A program made the translations under genes and the position numbers. Below the pieces are notes generated by a model that made no database searches, had not been told where the DNA came from, and worked only from the letters and a program-made list of their open reading frames with translations. Below, piece after piece: positions 1-8,818 of a stretch of DNA of 64,000 bases. Position 1 is the first letter of the stretch; each line of letters begins with the position of its first letter. The DNA comes from Sphingopyxis panaciterrulae (GTDB lineage Bacteria > Pseudomonadota > Alphaproteobacteria > Sphingomonadales > Sphingomonadaceae), in NCBI RefSeq assembly GCF_014199295.1, contig NZ_JACIJH010000001.1, positions 744,001-808,000 of the forward strand, in the 5' to 3' direction.

Positions 1-294
1 ATGGGCGAAGACCGCGATATTGTCGGTATCGCCGGTGCGATAGACCTGGACGCGGTTCGCCGCGCCGACCTCGGGGCCGGGGACCGGCATGCCCTGAAGC
101 GTGCGCAGCGCATTGTCGAAGCGTTCGAGCAAGGCCGCGAACTTCTCGGCATCGCCCTTGTCGCTTTCCGAATAGACGACGAAGTGCGAGGTCTGCGCTT
201 CCCACCATTCGGCCCGCACCGCCGGGCTGGCGAACACCGCCAGCATCGCCGCCACCGCGCCCAGAAGCCGAGCGGCTCCGCGCGTCCATGCCAT
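1..294 (-). CDS. Secreted protein, N-terminal fragment (C-terminus outside window)
   Basis: Only the first 98 codons are present; the gene runs leftward out of the window. The frame opens at ATG 294 with MAWTRGAARLL, then a hydrophobic stretch and an ASPAVRA cleavage site, so it looks exported. The mature start (EWWEAQTSHFVVYSES) resembles the beginning of sphingomonad secreted TPR or DUF1570-like proteins, where a short strand ending in 'HF.vYs' precedes a helix. That family assignment is recollection, not proof. The long plus-strand frame over the same bases is a GC shadow: the minus frame has a signal peptide and ordinary amino-acid composition. Confidence 0.6.
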   Translation of the reverse strand, partial: MAWTRGAARLLGAVAAMLAVFASPAVRAEWWEAQTSHFVVYSESDKGDAEKFAALLERFDNALRTLQGMPVPGPEVGAANRVQVYRTGDTDNIAVFAH

Positions 295-376
295 CCCCGT
301 CACCGTCCATATCCCCCTTGGCTGTTCCTCTGCGGCGCAGCATAGCGGGCGCCGTCGCGCCTTCAAGTCTTTGGGT

Positions 377-2545
377 TCAAACGAAGCTGTAGGGATCGAC
401 GTCGATCGCGAGCCGCGCCTTCGCCGGCCAGTCGATGCGCCCCACCCAGTCGCGGATCGCGCCTTGCAGGTCGAAACTGCGCGGGGCGTGGAGGAGCAGC
501 CGGAAGCGGTGGCGTCCGCGCAGCATCGCGAGCGGGGCGGGGGCGGGGCCATAGATGGCGAGCCCGTCGGCGACCGGCGCCTTCTGCCCCAGCCGCTGCG
601 CGACCCCGCGCGCGACCTCCACATCTTCCGACGAGATGACGAGCGCGGCGAAACGGCCATAGGGCGGCGCCCCCGCCTGCCGCCGCGCCGCGGCCTCGGC
701 GGCGTAGAAACCCTCACGGTCGTTGGCGACGAGCGCCGCCATCACCGGCGCGCCCGGCACCCGCGTCTGGATCAGCACCTCGCCGGGCTTGACCCCGCGC
801 CCGGCGCGCCCCGCGACCTGCGCGATCTGCTGAAAAATACGCTCCGATGCGCGCAGATCGCCGCCGTCGAGGCCGAGATCGGCGTCGACCACGCCGACAA
901 GGGTGAGGTTGGGGAAATGATAGCCCTTGGTGACGAGCTGGGTGCCGATGATGATGTCGACCAGCCCGCCCTCGACATTGTCGACGAACTCGGCCGCCTT
1001 GGCGGGCGACCACAAGGTATCGGAGGTGACGATGGCCGTTCTGGCTTCGGGGAAACGCAGCGCCACCTCGTCGGCGACGCGCTCGACCCCGGGACCGCAG
1101 GCGACGAGGCTGTCCTCGTCCTCGCATTCGGGGCAGAGCCGTGGCGGCGGCATGACATGGCCGCAATGGTGGCAGGCGAGGCGGTGGACGAGCCGGTGCT
1201 CGACCATCCATGCGGTGCAGTTCGGGCACTGGATGCGGTGGCCGCAGGTGCGGCACAGGGTCAGCGGCGCGAAGCCGCGGCGGTTGAGGAACAGCAGGCT
1301 CTGCTCGCCCTTGCCGAGCCGGTCGGCGAGCGCGTCGACCAGCGGCGGCGCCAGCCAGCGGCCGCGGTCGGGCGGGTCGGTCCGCATGTCGATCGCGGCG
1401 AGATCGGGCAGCGTCGCACCGCCGTAGCGCGCGGGCAGGACGATATGGCGATAGCGCCCCGCCTCGACCTGCGCGAGGCTTTCGAGCGCCGGGGTCGCGC
1501 TCGCCAGGATCACCGGCAGCCCCTCGAAATGCCCGCGCATCACCGCGACGTCGCGCGCGTGATAATGGACGCCGTCCTCCTGCTTGAAGCTCGTCTCGTG
1601 CGCCTCGTCGACGACGATGACGCCCAGCTTCGCATAGGGCAGGAAAAGCGCCGAGCGCGCACCGACGACGATCTTCGCATCCCCGCTGGCGATGGCATGC
1701 CACGCGCGGCGGCGCTCGGTCGAACGGAGGCCACTGTGCCACGCGACGGGCTCGCAGCCGAAGCGCGCCGCAAAGCGGGTGAGCATCGGCTCGGTCAGCG
1801 CGATTTCGGGGAGCAGGACGAGCGCCTGCTGGCCCGCTTCGACCGCGGCGGCGATCGCCTCCATATAGACTTCGGTCTTGCCCGATCCGGTAACGCCGTC
1901 GAGCAGCAAGGTCTCGAACGTCGCGGCGGCCACCGCTTGGCGAAGCTCGTCCGCCGCCGTCGCCTGCTCGTCCGACAACTCGGGCGGCGCGAAGGCGGGG
2001 TCGGGCGCGGGATAGGGGGCGTCGGCCGACACGCTCACCGCCTCGAGCGCGCCCGCCTGCACCAGACCGCGGATCACCGCGTCGCTGACCTCGGCCAGCG
2101 CTGCGAGTTCGCGCACCATGCCCTGCCGCGCGCCGATCTTTTCGAGCGCCACCGTGCGCTGCGGCGTCATCCGCGCGGGTCGCTCGCCGGTGGAGCGATA
2201 TTCGACGATCGGGCGCCGCGCATCGGCGAAGGCGGCGCCGGGCAGCACCATGCGCAGCACCGCGCCCGGCGGGGCGAGATAATAGTCGCTCGTCCATTCG
2301 ACGAGGCGGCGCAGCGGTGCGGGCACCGGCGGCACCGCCACAATCTCGTAAAGATTGCGGAGGCGATTGTCGCCGACCGGCTCGGGCGCGCCGAAGCTTT
2401 CATCCTCCCACACCACCCCGCCCATCCGCCGCGGCCCGAGCGGCGCGACGACGACGCTGCCGAGCACCGCCTCGCTTTCGCGCGGAACGCGATAGTCGAG
2501 CGGGCCGAGGGCGGCGGTCAAAAGAAGGACGCGGGCGCGGGTCAT
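377..2545 (-). CDS. priA: Primosomal protein N' (replication restart helicase PriA)
   Basis: PriA is a 3'-5' superfamily 2 helicase that recognises stalled forks and starts primosome reassembly. The N-terminal DNA-binding part (MTRARVLLLTAALGPLDYRVP) is followed by a Walker A box GVTGSGKTEVYME, a DEAH box (VVDEAHETSFKQ), and the zinc-binding insertion with paired cysteines (CRTCGH, CPNC, CHHCGH, CPEC) that is diagnostic of PriA. The frame is open to 2635, but the upstream part encodes translated REP sequence, so ATG 2545 is chosen, giving 722 residues, a normal length. The downstream neighbour on the same strand is the partial secreted gene; no operon is evident. Confidence 0.95.
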   Translation of the reverse strand: MTRARVLLLTAALGPLDYRVPRESEAVLGSVVVAPLGPRRMGGVVWEDESFGAPEPVGDNRLRNLYEIVAVPPVPAPLRRLVEWTSDYYLAPPGAVLRMVLPGAAFADARRPIVEYRSTGERPARMTPQRTVALEKIGARQGMVRELAALAEVSDAVIRGLVQAGALEAVSVSADAPYPAPDPAFAPPELSDEQATAADELRQAVAAATFETLLLDGVTGSGKTEVYMEAIAAAVEAGQQALVLLPEIALTEPMLTRFAARFGCEPVAWHSGLRSTERRRAWHAIASGDAKIVVGARSALFLPYAKLGVIVVDEAHETSFKQEDGVHYHARDVAVMRGHFEGLPVILASATPALESLAQVEAGRYRHIVLPARYGGATLPDLAAIDMRTDPPDRGRWLAPPLVDALADRLGKGEQSLLFLNRRGFAPLTLCRTCGHRIQCPNCTAWMVEHRLVHRLACHHCGHVMPPPRLCPECEDEDSLVACGPGVERVADEVALRFPEARTAIVTSDTLWSPAKAAEFVDNVEGGLVDIIIGTQLVTKGYHFPNLTLVGVVDADLGLDGGDLRASERIFQQIAQVAGRAGRGVKPGEVLIQTRVPGAPVMAALVANDREGFYAAEAAARRQAGAPPYGRFAALVISSEDVEVARGVAQRLGQKAPVADGLAIYGPAPAPLAMLRGRHRFRLLLHAPRSFDLQGAIRDWVGRIDWPAKARLAIDVDPYSFV

Positions 2546-2603
2546 GGGATTTGGCAGGATATAGGGCGCTGCCGGAAATAGGAAAGCGACGGTTTGAAGA
2601 GTC

Positions 2604-2679
2604 GTCGCCCCCGCGAAGGCGGGGGCCGCTGGCAACCTTGCGCTACGCCGCCAGCGGCCCCCGCCTTCGCGGGGGCGAC
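2604..2679. repeat. Inverted pair of REP elements (29-bp perfect arms)
   Basis: Two arms at 2604-2632 and 2651-2679 are exact reverse complements over 29 bp, separated by 18 bp. Each arm contains its own smaller palindrome, CCCCCGCGAAGGCGGGGG. The pair lies between the stop of the PepSY gene and the start of priA. Related pairs occur at 8731-8814 and 63879-63960. Such pairs could form a stable hairpin in RNA or a cruciform in DNA. Confidence 0.85.
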
Positions 2680-2681
2680 GG

Positions 2682-3776
2682 TCAGCTTGGCGCCAGCGCC
2701 GTCTTCGCCGCCCGCTTCGCCGGTTTCGGGCGGCGGAACCAGAAGGTCCAGACCGCGAAGCTGCCGAGCATGGTCAGCGACAGGCCCGAAAGCGTCAGCA
2801 CCAGCCGCCAGAGAAGCCCGCCCACCTTGCCCGAATGGAGCGGATAGGCCTTGTTGAACGCCTGCGCGCCCGGCGCCATCGCCAGCGCGTCGCGCGCGCC
2901 GAGGATGCGGCCGGTTGCGGCGTCGAACCATAGGGTCGTGCGGCCGTTGGGCAGCCATTCGGCCTGCTGGCGCATCCGCAGGCTGATCGGATCGCCGGCC
3001 TTGCGGGGCAGGCTGAGGATGCGGAATTCGGCGGTCGGAAAGCGCCGCCGCGCCGCGGCGAACATCGCGGCGTAATCGGGCTTCGCGGCGAGCGGGCCGC
3101 TTTCATATTTCGGCGGCTCCATCGACTTGACCGTTTCGGCGACGGGTCCGAAGGGTGCGACCATCGCCATCGCGAAGGGGCGGAAGATCATCATCGTGCC
3201 GGTGACGAGCGAGAGCAGCAGCAGCGGCGCGACGACGACGCCCAGGTCGCGGTGGTGGGTGACGATGGCGGGACGGCTCATCCGCTTCGGCCACAGGCGG
3301 AGGCGAAAGCTCTTCCGGGTCCGCCACCAAAGGATCGCGCCCGTGACGACGAAGAACAGGCCGCACAGCCCGGCGATGCCGGTCACCCATTCGCCGCTGT
3401 CGCCGGCGAAGAGATGGTGGTGGAAATCGAAGATCCACAGTTCGGGCCGCTCCCACTGGCTCGCCCAGCCAGCCACGACACGCCCCGACTGGTCGGCGTA
3501 GAATCCGGCGCCCTCGCCCAAGGCGAAGCGCCCCTGATGCAGACCGAAGCCGTCATGAGCATAGATGATGCCCTGCGGCGCGCCGGGCAGCGCCATGATC
3601 GTCTCGGTCGCGGCGGTGACGCTCGCCAGGTCGGTGCGCAGCGGATCGCCCGCGTGCGGTATGCCGATCCACGCATCCTTGTGGAGCAGGATCGTGCCCG
3701 ACAGGCCGAGCAGCGCCAGCAGCAGGCCGATCAGGCCCCCCGTCCAGCGATGCAGCGTGTCGAGCAGTTTCATCAT
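2682..3776 (-). CDS. PepSY-associated membrane protein
   Basis: A 364-residue membrane protein of the PepSY-associated TM helix family, commonly encoded beside TonB-dependent siderophore receptors and proposed to act in periplasmic or inner-membrane handling or reduction of iron chelates. An N-terminal amphipathic HRWTGG segment and first TM helix (GLIGLLLALLGLSGTILL) are followed by a periplasmic PepSY-like region, a TM helix with a HHHLFAGDSGEW stretch before it, further TM helices (VVVAPLLLLSLVTGTMMI), and a C-terminal TM helix ending in WTFWFRRPKP. It lies 154 bp downstream of a TonB receptor on the same strand, which supports an iron role. The first two codons are both ATG. Confidence 0.85.
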   Translation of the reverse strand: MMKLLDTLHRWTGGLIGLLLALLGLSGTILLHKDAWIGIPHAGDPLRTDLASVTAATETIMALPGAPQGIIYAHDGFGLHQGRFALGEGAGFYADQSGRVVAGWASQWERPELWIFDFHHHLFAGDSGEWVTGIAGLCGLFFVVTGAILWWRTRKSFRLRLWPKRMSRPAIVTHHRDLGVVVAPLLLLSLVTGTMMIFRPFAMAMVAPFGPVAETVKSMEPPKYESGPLAAKPDYAAMFAAARRRFPTAEFRILSLPRKAGDPISLRMRQQAEWLPNGRTTLWFDAATGRILGARDALAMAPGAQAFNKAYPLHSGKVGGLLWRLVLTLSGLSLTMLGSFAVWTFWFRRPKPAKRAAKTALAPS

Positions 3777-3804
3777 CGGATCATGCAGACGTCAAATTGA
3801 TCCA

Positions 3805-3912
3805 CCGTCATTGCGAGGAGTCGCAGGCGACGAAGCAATCTCCAGCTATCGGCAAGGCGGGGCGATAAGTGGAGATTGCTTCCCCCGGCTTTCGTCGGGG
3901 TCGCAATGACGG
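3805..3912. repeat. Palindromic intergenic repeat (GTCATTGCGAG family)
   Basis: This repeat occupies the gap between the TonB receptor and the PepSY gene. It begins CCGTCATTGCGAGGAGTCG and ends CGCAATGACGG, with an inner pair GAAGCAATCTCCA / TGGAGATTGCTTC. The same outer sequence forms the core of the MITE-like elements at 32830, 40749 and 50064, but this copy lacks their terminal inverted repeats. Confidence 0.75.
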
Positions 3913-3930
3913 CAAAAGGCGTGTCACGGA

Positions 3931-6102
3931 TTAGAATCGGTAATCCCAGCCGAGCGTGAAGGTGCGCCCGCGCCCCGCGAAGTTGAAGAAATTGTCGGTC
4001 GGGCGCTGGGTGTCGCTCGCGTAGCTGATATATTGTTCGTCGAACAGATTCTGCACCGCCAGGCTGATGCCGCCGAGGCTGGTCTGATAGCGCACGAAGG
4101 CGTCGGTCAGATTATAGCCCTCGAAATCGTTGCGCGGATCGCGCCCCGGCCCGCGGAAGCTGCGCGCCAGATAGAATTGCGTCTGCACGCGCGCCGACAC
4201 GGGGCCGTTCGCATAGGCGGCGGCGAGGTTGAGCCGGTCGGGCGAGATGTTCGCGCCGTCGAGGTCGGTGTCGACCGCGCCGTCCTGATCCGCGTCGAAA
4301 CGGCCGTCGATATGGGCATAGCCCGCCGAGACGGTCAGCCCGTCGATCGGCAGCTTGATCGCGAGATTGACCTCCAGCCCCTCGATCTCGACGCGCTGGC
4401 GCACGACGTCGAAAATGCCGTCGGGCCGTGCGATCAGCAATTGTCCCTTGGTGCTCGTCGACCAGAAATAGGTCGCGCTGGCGTTGAGGGGGCCGCGCTT
4501 GACCTCGACCCCGATCTCGCGGTTGTTCGAGACGATCGGCGCGATGTCGAGATAATTGTCGATGTCGACCCCCGCGACCTTTACCGCGCGGGTGATGCGG
4601 CCGATGTCGGGAACGGTATAGCCCTCGGCATAGCTCGCATAGGCGCGGATGCCGGGGATCGGCTCGACGATGACGCCGCCATTGAGCAGCACGTCGTCGA
4701 AGCTGGGGCTGCCGCCCGCGACGTCGACGCCGCCATAGGTCGCCTCGTCGCTGCCGTCATAGGTGTTGGCGGCCAGCGTGTGATAATCGGCGATCTTGAT
4801 CTTCACATTCTCGTAGCGCGCGCCGCCGGCGAGGCGGACGAGACCGCCCGCCAGCTTGAGATTGGCTTGGCCGAAGGGCGCGAAGCTGCGGAATTCGCTC
4901 GGCGGCACCCAGGCGCGGTCGGTCGCGATCAGCCGCTGCTCGGTCGTGTCCCACAGCGCGTCGAAGCCCGCGATCAGCGTCAGCGCCTCGAAGCCGGGAA
5001 CCGCGCGCTCATAGCTCAGCTTGCCGCCGATCTTGCGGCTGCGGTTCTGCGACTGGTCGAACAATGTGCCGACCGGCGCGATGGTCGGGTCCTGAAAGCT
5101 GGCGATCGGATTGGGCTCGCCGCCGAAGGTGTCGCGGCTGCGGTTCCAGAAGATCTGGCTGACGAAATTGCCGCCGCCAAGGTCGGTGTCGGTCAGCGAC
5201 AGCGCGACGCTTTCGGTGCGGCCCGTCGCCGGGACGCCGGGCGGCAGGCCCGGCTCGGCGCTCGTCGGCAGTCCGCCGGTCTTGTCGCCCGCGACCGGGG
5301 CATAGTCGCCGTCGCCCTCCAGCTCGAATCGGCTCGCGATCAGGTCGAGCCGCATCGTGTCGGTCACCGCATAGCCGAAGCGGCCGAACAGCGAGAGCGC
5401 CTTCGAATCCATCGTCTCGCCCTGCGTCAGGTTGATGCCGACCGGGCGGCCCTCGCCGTCGCGGAACAGGCCGCGCAGCTCATAGGCGGCGCCGACGCTC
5501 GCGTCGAAGCGGCCTGCCTTGTACTGGATCAGGCCCGCGGTCTTGCCGCCCATGCCGGCCTCCGAAAAGTCGTCGTCGGCCGTCGCCTGCAGCAGCGCGC
5601 GGCCCGATACGCCTTCCTCGGCCGGGGCGCCGACGGTGACCTGGTTGACGATGCCGCCGGTGCCGCCGATCCCCTGCAGCGCGTTCGATCCGAAAATGAC
5701 CTCGACCCGGTCGATGAAGAAGCCGTCGATGGTGAAGCCGTCGCGGCTGCCGTCGCGCATCGGGGTCGATTGCGGGATGCCGTTGATCGCATAGAGCGGC
5801 GCGCGCCCGCGCAGCGTCTCGCCCGCGCCCGACAATTTCTGCCGCGTCGGCGAGAAGCTGGGAACCAGCGTTGCGACCGCATCGGTGACCGACCCCGAAA
5901 TCGCGATCTGCTGGTCGAGCGCCTCCTTGCCGATGACATCGACCGTCAGCGGCAGCGCATTAGCCGGCAGAATCGAGCGCGCCGCGGTGACGACGATCGT
6001 ATCTTCCTCGTTCCCCGCTGCCGCGGCGGCGCCATCCTGCGCGAAGGCGGGCGAGGACAGCATGGTGCAGGCAAGTGCGGCGGCGACCAATTTGCGATTC
6101 AT
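3931..6102 (-). CDS. TonB-dependent outer-membrane receptor
   Basis: A 723-residue TonB-dependent receptor importing a bulky substrate, probably a ferric chelate. It has a signal peptide (MNRKLVAAALACTMLSSPAFAQ), a TonB-box-like segment EDTIVVTAAR just after the mature N-terminus, a plug domain (GETLRGRAPLYAINGIPQ; VEVIFGSNALQGIGGTGGIVN) and a barrel ending in the aromatic strand GRGRTFTLGWDYRF. The frame is open to 6225, but AGGAG lies six bases before ATG 6102 and directly abuts the in-frame ATG 6108, so 6102 is preferred. Co-directional with the PepSY gene. The substrate cannot be named from sequence. Confidence 0.92.
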   Translation of the reverse strand: MNRKLVAAALACTMLSSPAFAQDGAAAAAGNEEDTIVVTAARSILPANALPLTVDVIGKEALDQQIAISGSVTDAVATLVPSFSPTRQKLSGAGETLRGRAPLYAINGIPQSTPMRDGSRDGFTIDGFFIDRVEVIFGSNALQGIGGTGGIVNQVTVGAPAEEGVSGRALLQATADDDFSEAGMGGKTAGLIQYKAGRFDASVGAAYELRGLFRDGEGRPVGINLTQGETMDSKALSLFGRFGYAVTDTMRLDLIASRFELEGDGDYAPVAGDKTGGLPTSAEPGLPPGVPATGRTESVALSLTDTDLGGGNFVSQIFWNRSRDTFGGEPNPIASFQDPTIAPVGTLFDQSQNRSRKIGGKLSYERAVPGFEALTLIAGFDALWDTTEQRLIATDRAWVPPSEFRSFAPFGQANLKLAGGLVRLAGGARYENVKIKIADYHTLAANTYDGSDEATYGGVDVAGGSPSFDDVLLNGGVIVEPIPGIRAYASYAEGYTVPDIGRITRAVKVAGVDIDNYLDIAPIVSNNREIGVEVKRGPLNASATYFWSTSTKGQLLIARPDGIFDVVRQRVEIEGLEVNLAIKLPIDGLTVSAGYAHIDGRFDADQDGAVDTDLDGANISPDRLNLAAAYANGPVSARVQTQFYLARSFRGPGRDPRNDFEGYNLTDAFVRYQTSLGGISLAVQNLFDEQYISYASDTQRPTDNFFNFAGRGRTFTLGWDYRF

Positions 6103-6132
6103 TCTCATCTCCTGTTCGCGAGTGGCCGCTAA

Positions 6133-6147
6133 TGCGAGCGATTTGCA
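6133..6147 (-). promoter_or_regulatory. Possible Fur/Mur-type box upstream of TonB receptor
   Basis: The 15-bp sequence TGCGAGCGATTTGCA (plus-strand reading) lies about 30 bp before the receptor start. It has the TGC-N9-GCA outline of some alphaproteobacterial iron-regulator sites, but its dyad symmetry is poor beyond the ends. It is listed only because the downstream gene pair looks iron-related. Confidence 0.22.
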
Positions 6148-6219
6148 GATGCAAGGGTTTTCGACCTGCCCTCTGGAGGGGAGCGGCAGCGTTCGACCGT
6201 GTGTGGACGTTTCATTCTT

Positions 6220-6322
6220 CGTCACCCTGAACTTGTTTCAGGGTCCATGGCCTGCCCTTGAATACGGCGCGGCGCCGAAGGAGAGACCCGGCCATGGATG
6301 CTGAAACAAGTTCAGCATGACG
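6220..6322. repeat. Intact REP-type palindrome (CTGAACTTGTTTCAGG family)
   Basis: An inverted repeat opening with CGTCACCCTGAACTTGTTTC and closing with the complementary GCTGAAACAAGTTCAGCATG motif, containing CCATGG on both arms. It lies between the divergent receptor and patatin genes. The copy near 32815-33066 is the same repeat interrupted by a MITE, so this copy serves as the uninterrupted (empty) site. Confidence 0.85.
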
Positions 6323-6411
6323 AGGTTGGATGGCGGCTCCCCACCCCACGGCCGACACCCGCTCGCCTGAAAGGGTGACGCTTACCCCAAAAGCGCGCTA
6401 TCAGCCCCGGC

Positions 6412-8721
6412 ATGCGGGAAAAGGAATTGCGGTTCGCCCTGATTTGCTACGGCGGCATCAGCCTCGCCGTCTATATGCACGGCGTCACAAAGGAAGTGTG
6501 GCGGCTCGCCGCGGCGTCGCGGGCCTTTCACGACGGCGAGGCGATCGCGGGGTCGGGCGGGGTCTATCGCGACCTGCTCGCCGACCTGCTCGCGGGCAGC
6601 AACGTCCGGCTGCGCGTCCTCGCCGACATTGTCGCGGGGGCGAGCGCGGGCGGGATCAACGGCATCTTTCTCGCGCGCGCGCTCGCGACCGGCCAGTCGC
6701 TCGACCCGCTCACCGAATTATGGCTGACCGACGCCGACGTCGATCGGCTGATCGACCCCGACGCGCGGCCGCTGTCGGCGGCGACCAAATTCTGGGCGGT
6801 GCCGATCGCCGGCTGGGCGATGAAGCGGCGCGGCAACGTGATCGACCGCACCGTCGGCGGCGCGGCGCAGGACGAAGTGCGCGCCAAGCTGTCGCGTTTC
6901 GTGCGCGCGCGCTGGTTCGAGCCGCCGTTCGGCGGCGCGACATTCTCGAACCTGATTCTCGACGCCTTCGACGCGATGGACGCCGGGCCGCGCGGGCCGG
7001 TGCTGGTGCCGGCGGGTCAGCCGGTCGACCTGTTCGTCTCGGTCACCGATTTCGCCGGGCACAGCATGCCGCTCGCGCTCAACAGCCCGCCGCGCGTGAC
7101 CGAGCAGGAACATCGGCTGATCATCCATTTCCGGCACGACGGCCGCGCCGGCAAAAGGCTGGACGATGTCCCCGGCCTCGCCGCCGCGGCGCGCGCGACG
7201 GCCAGCTTTCCCGGCGCCTTTCCGCCCTTCACGCTGCGCGAGATCGACGCGGTTCTGGAAAAGCGCGGGATCGACTGGCCCGATCGCGCCGATTTCATCC
7301 GCGTCCAGTTGCCGCACGGCGACGAAGCCGATTCCGCTGACCGGGTGCTGATCGACGGATCGGTGCTCGCCAACGCGCCCTTCCGTCCCGCGATCGCGGC
7401 GCTCAAGCAGCGGCCGGCGCGCCGCGAGATCGACCGGCGTTTCGTCTATATCGACCCCAAGCCCGATTACCGCTCGATCAGCTTCAACCGCCACGGCGAT
7501 CCGGTCGAGGGCGAGGAGAAAAGGCTGCCCGGTTTCCTGACCACGATCCTCGGCGCGCTCTCCGAAATCCCGCGCGAACAGCCGATCCGCGACAATGTCG
7601 AGGCGATCGAGGCGATGTCGCGGCGTATCCGCCGGATGCAGCATATCGTCGACGCGATGAAGGTCGAGGTGGAGGAACAGGTCGCCGCGCTGTTCGGCAC
7701 CACCTTCTTCCTCGACACGCCGACCCCGGCGCGGCTCGACAAGTGGCGCGCCAAGGCGCAGGTCGAGGCGGCGGCGCGCGCCGGTTTCGCCTATCCGCCC
7801 TATGGGCACCTCAAGCTGTCGGCGATCGTCGAGGAACTGGTCCGCCTGATCGACCGCCTGTCGCCGTCCAAGGGGGCGGTGCATCGCGCCAATCGCCGGA
7901 CGGCGCTGTGGGACGAGGTGCGCGCGCGCGGACTGGATCGCATCTCGGGCAAGAGGGGCGCGGGGGCGAGCCGCGACGCGGTCGACTTCTTTCGCGCCCA
8001 CGACCTCGGCTTCCGTACCCGCCGCCTGCGCTTCCTCGCGCGCGAACTCGACGCGGTCGAGGCAAAGCGCGACGAGCGCGATCCGGCGTGCGAGGCGATG
8101 CGCGAGGCGATCTTCACCGCGCTCGGCCTCTATCTCGAGCGCGAAGGGGATAGCTGGCACGCCGATCTCGACGTGGCCGAGGATGCCGGCATGGGGGCGT
8201 GGCTCGATGCGATCGGCGCGCGGCGCGACCTGCCCGCGGTCGATCGCGAGGGCGACGGGCTGCTCGCCAAAAGCCTCGCCGCGCTGCCGAAGGACGACCG
8301 GCGGCAGCTCCTGCTCGCCTATCTCGGCTATCCCTTCTACGACATTGCGACGCTGCCGCTGCTCCAGGGCGAGGGGTTCGACGAGTTCGATCCGATCAAG
8401 ATCGACCGCATCTCCCCTTCCGACGCGACCGCGATCCGCACCGGCGGTGCGGCGGCGATGCTCAAGGGAATCGAGTTCAACAGCTTCGGCGCCTTCTTCA
8501 GCCGCGCCTATCGCGAGAATGACTATCTGTGGGGGCGGCTCCACGGCGCCGACCGGCTGATCGACATCGTGGCGAGCAGCATCGGCGGCGAGGGCGCGCT
8601 GAAGACCGACGAGCTGGCGGCGCTCAAACGCCGGGCCTTCCACGCGATATTGGACGAGGAGGAAGGGCGGCTTCCGAAGGTGAAGGCGCTGATCGCGGAG
8701 ATCAGGGGGGAGATAGGCTAA
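6412..8721 (+). CDS. Patatin-like phospholipase family protein
   Basis: A 769-residue patatin-related protein, a lipid acyl hydrolase with a Ser-Asp dyad. The N-terminal half has the glycine-rich oxyanion segment (CYGGISLAVYMHGV), the nucleophile elbow GASAGG and the catalytic DGS motif (LIDGSVLAN) near residues 310-315. The long C-terminal half matches the arrangement of patatin-related proteins with a DUF3376 extension found in alphaproteobacteria. The first ATG, at 6412, precedes MREKELRFALICYGG, which sits right before the glycine motif, so no earlier start is needed. No clear Shine-Dalgarno is seen. No operon partner; dnaJ lies opposite and convergent. Confidence 0.88.
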   Translation: MREKELRFALICYGGISLAVYMHGVTKEVWRLAAASRAFHDGEAIAGSGGVYRDLLADLLAGSNVRLRVLADIVAGASAGGINGIFLARALATGQSLDPLTELWLTDADVDRLIDPDARPLSAATKFWAVPIAGWAMKRRGNVIDRTVGGAAQDEVRAKLSRFVRARWFEPPFGGATFSNLILDAFDAMDAGPRGPVLVPAGQPVDLFVSVTDFAGHSMPLALNSPPRVTEQEHRLIIHFRHDGRAGKRLDDVPGLAAAARATASFPGAFPPFTLREIDAVLEKRGIDWPDRADFIRVQLPHGDEADSADRVLIDGSVLANAPFRPAIAALKQRPARREIDRRFVYIDPKPDYRSISFNRHGDPVEGEEKRLPGFLTTILGALSEIPREQPIRDNVEAIEAMSRRIRRMQHIVDAMKVEVEEQVAALFGTTFFLDTPTPARLDKWRAKAQVEAAARAGFAYPPYGHLKLSAIVEELVRLIDRLSPSKGAVHRANRRTALWDEVRARGLDRISGKRGAGASRDAVDFFRAHDLGFRTRRLRFLARELDAVEAKRDERDPACEAMREAIFTALGLYLEREGDSWHADLDVAEDAGMGAWLDAIGARRDLPAVDREGDGLLAKSLAALPKDDRRQLLLAYLGYPFYDIATLPLLQGEGFDEFDPIKIDRISPSDATAIRTGGAAAMLKGIEFNSFGAFFSRAYRENDYLWGRLHGADRLIDIVASSIGGEGALKTDELAALKRRAFHAILDEEEGRLPKVKALIAEIRGEIG

Positions 8722-8730
8722 ATCTCTCGC

Positions 8731-8814
8731 CGCCCCCGCGAAGGCGGGGGCCGCCGTCGGCTTTGCCCTTCGTCGCTGCGCAAACCTCCAGCGGCCCCCG
8801 CCTTCGCGGGGGCG
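8731..8814. repeat. Inverted pair of REP elements between convergent genes
   Basis: Arms at 8731-8754 and 8791-8814 are exact complements (CGCCCCCGCGAAGGCG outward) around a 36-bp centre. The pair lies between the stops of the patatin gene and dnaJ. It belongs to the same family as 2604-2679 and 63879-63960. Confidence 0.82.
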
Positions 8815-8818
8815 ACGA

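Noticed and set aside
1-345. Plus-strand 114-residue frame at the window start
   Set aside because: The minus strand has a signal-peptide-bearing frame with natural composition over the same bases.
371-2581. 736-residue open frame antisense to priA
   Set aside because: Product is Arg/Ala/His-rich low-complexity, typical of GC-rich shadow frames; the minus strand encodes complete PriA.
4033-6132. 699-residue frame antisense to the TonB receptor
   Set aside because: Shadow of a well-supported receptor gene; composition is unnatural.
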